From Nansenia antarctica (Eukaryota; Chordata; Actinopteri; Argentiniformes; Microstomatidae), in the NCBI GenBank assembly GCA_963989245.1, contig OZ022342.1, forward strand, positions 13,943,995-14,007,994: a stretch of 64,000 bases of DNA, in the 5' to 3' direction. A program made the translations under genes and the position numbers. A model generated the notes under the pieces. That model was not told the DNA's origin. It saw nothing but the letters and a program-made list of their open reading frames with translations, and did not search any database. Of the stretch, positions 62,963-64,000 are shown in pieces. Position 1 is the first letter of the stretch; each line of letters opens with the position of its first letter.

Positions 62963-63538
62963 GGACAACCATTTTAGCCTTGAGACTACTGCTGGTTGCA
63001 CCACACACCTGGTCAATGTGAACACTCAATTACCCTTTGCACTACTGTTGTTTACAAATACTACCATTGCACATACCATTTTTTGTTGTTGCACAGTGCA
63101 CATACTCTTTTTGATATAGCCTTATACACCATACTGTACATAGCTACCATAACTGTATATAGCTTACTACTATCCTCTCCTGTATATACCTCTAACTACC
63201 GTACTGTACCTATCACTATGACTATCATGTTTTATCTATTAGATGCAAATTTCGGTCGCATTTTGTTGTCTGGTACTTGTACTCTGCAATGACAGTAAAG
63301 TTGAATCTAATCTATAAAAAAAAAAAGGAATGGGCTTTCTGTTCCCTGTTTAGAATCCCATGCCATGCAATGGCATCTCTTCCTGAGCAGAACTGCATTT
63401 CCCAGAGGCCTCTCTTACAGGTAAAATGGGAGGCGATGAAGAGGAACGAAGTCCCGAAGAAATTGAGAGCAATCCCCAGAGCCCCTTTGGTCTTGATCAG
63501 AGGGACGACCCGCGTAGTGACTGTGGCATGCTCCGCAT
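60452..63538 (-). CDS. INPP5E-like inositol polyphosphate 5-phosphatase, 3' seven exons, partial
   Basis: Exons are 63538-63419, 62682-62575, 62062-61901, 61462-61347, 61246-60962, 60764-60683 and 60564-60452, all GT-AG and in one frame. The catalytic-domain motifs are VTTRVVPLIKTKGALG, NFFGTSFLFIASHFT, DEVFWFGDFNFRLSEDR, LLQHDQL, TIFKGFQEAPIHFRPTYKFD, KQRTPSYTDRILY and TTSDHRPLVG. The GDFNFR Asp/Asn and SDHRP His are the 5-phosphatase signature; spacing and wording fit INPP5E best. The enzyme removes the 5-phosphate from PI(3,4,5)P3 and PI(4,5)P2. The C-terminal tail is basic and Ser/Lys rich (KKGKKGNLFSRWK, SLFTRMKRRG) and ends FKCSG rather than the CaaX box of human INPP5E, which suggests a paralogue. 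The N-terminal exons lie beyond the right edge. Confidence 0.87.
62885..62959. repeat. Poly-C plus (CA)n compound microsatellite
   Basis: About 22 C residues followed by an uninterrupted CA run, in the intron between the first two 5-phosphatase exons seen. Confidence 0.95.
62995..63327 (+). repeat. Retroelement 3' tail, poly(A)-ended
   Basis: It ends GTACTTGTACTCTGCAATGA, then CAGTAAAGTTGAATCTAATC and an A run. The same closing motif occurs at about 45490-45545 and, inverted, at 3600-3660 and 58613-58660. This is a recurrent LINE or SINE tail family whose coding part is not in the window. Confidence 0.6.
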
Positions 63539-64000
63539 CTGCCAGGGACACACACACACTTATGAGGTTAATTTTGTTGGTTATGAATCAAAGAATGAAT
63601 TCTGAGTTTAAGACGATTTAATTAAACAAAGCACAGGTATACAAGATATGAGAGCTGGATTCTGGTCTGGCTGGTCAGCTGGGCTGGGGTGAAATAAGAG
63701 AGCGATCTGCCCCTGTGCTCCCACCTTTATGTCCTTTCGTATGCAAATATCTACCACAGTGATCCTATCACAGTCACTACATAGATGCCTGAGGTGTGAA
63801 AAGTAGGAGACCCCAATATGATGTCACCTGGCCTTAAGTCAGGGGGCAGGTCACAGATCACAAGAGCCATTTTATAACATTCCTTCATAGCATACATACA
63901 GGCCCATACCATATACAATCCATGCATGTGTGTGTGTTTAAGTAGAAATATACTACACACACACACACACACACGCACATACACACACACATGCAAACAC
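63539..64000. other. Intron of the 5-phosphatase gene with undefined repeat
   Basis: No exon matching the expected preceding residues of the 5-phosphatase was found. About 63640-63880 has the look of a degenerate LTR-type repeat. A (CA)n run closes the window (63955-64000). Confidence 0.35.

Noticed and set aside
63751..63996. 81-codon minus-strand frame as an upstream 5-phosphatase exon
   Set aside because: It does not encode the residues expected before the STVTTR-like region and starts in a (CA)n tract.

Overview
The window looks like genomic DNA from a teleost fish. It has multi-exon vertebrate genes with GT-AG introns, long (CA)n, (GA)n and (TAG)n microsatellites, and a dense load of fish-type transposable elements: Tc1, hAT, L2, Ty3/gypsy and tRNA-derived SINEs. 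No bacterial features are present. I cannot name the species; a non-salmonid bony fish is a guess.

Five host genes are supported by splice-consistent exons: (1) the 5' two exons of an atypical class A GPCR (1-1660, minus, running off the left edge); (2) haptoglobin, hp (17999-19836, plus), a complete 4-exon gene encoding a serine-protease-like protein without the catalytic His and Ser; (3) a SULT2-type cytosolic sulfotransferase (34112-25657, minus), six coding exons whose last one lies 5.7 kb beyond the others; (4) membrane dipeptidase, dpep1 (46046-55601, plus), complete in 10 exons with all zinc ligands; (5) the 3' half of an INPP5E-like inositol 5-phosphatase (63538-60452, minus), whose terminal exon is tandemly duplicated. 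These genes are functionally unrelated neighbours.

The most notable region is 5766-13852. It is an 8.1-kb integrase-type DNA transposon with a perfect 6-bp target duplication (TGAATC), about 430-460-bp terminal inverted repeats, an rve/DDE integrase gene on plus and remains of a HECT-type ubiquitin-ligase gene on minus. Nested inside the HECT gene is a second element (8035-11979). It has its own about 150-bp inverted repeats and encodes a FEN1/XPG-like nuclease protein with a cysteine-rich tail; I recognise no classical transposase in it. A third, 151-bp inverted-repeat element carrying a tRNA-like core sits inside the second.

The last intron of the sulfotransferase gene (25806-31468) is another composite. 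It holds a large palindromic foldback element built of 146-bp tandem units, a solo LTR with its target duplication in one arm, a possible small spliced transcription unit in the loop, and a cyclin-B retropseudogene beside an L1-ORF1-like coiled-coil fragment. Farther right are a (TAG)n tract of about 520 bp, a 5'-truncated L2 LINE, a GC-rich SINE with a 16-bp target duplication, and a degenerate Ty3/gypsy element holding an 18-bp minisatellite. dpep1 intron 8 contains two SINEs in opposite orientation and a hAT-like element, each with an exact target duplication. dpep1 intron 9 is almost entirely a 29-bp minisatellite.

All splice sites, target duplications and motifs were read by eye. Family names come from recognition of motifs, not from database searches.
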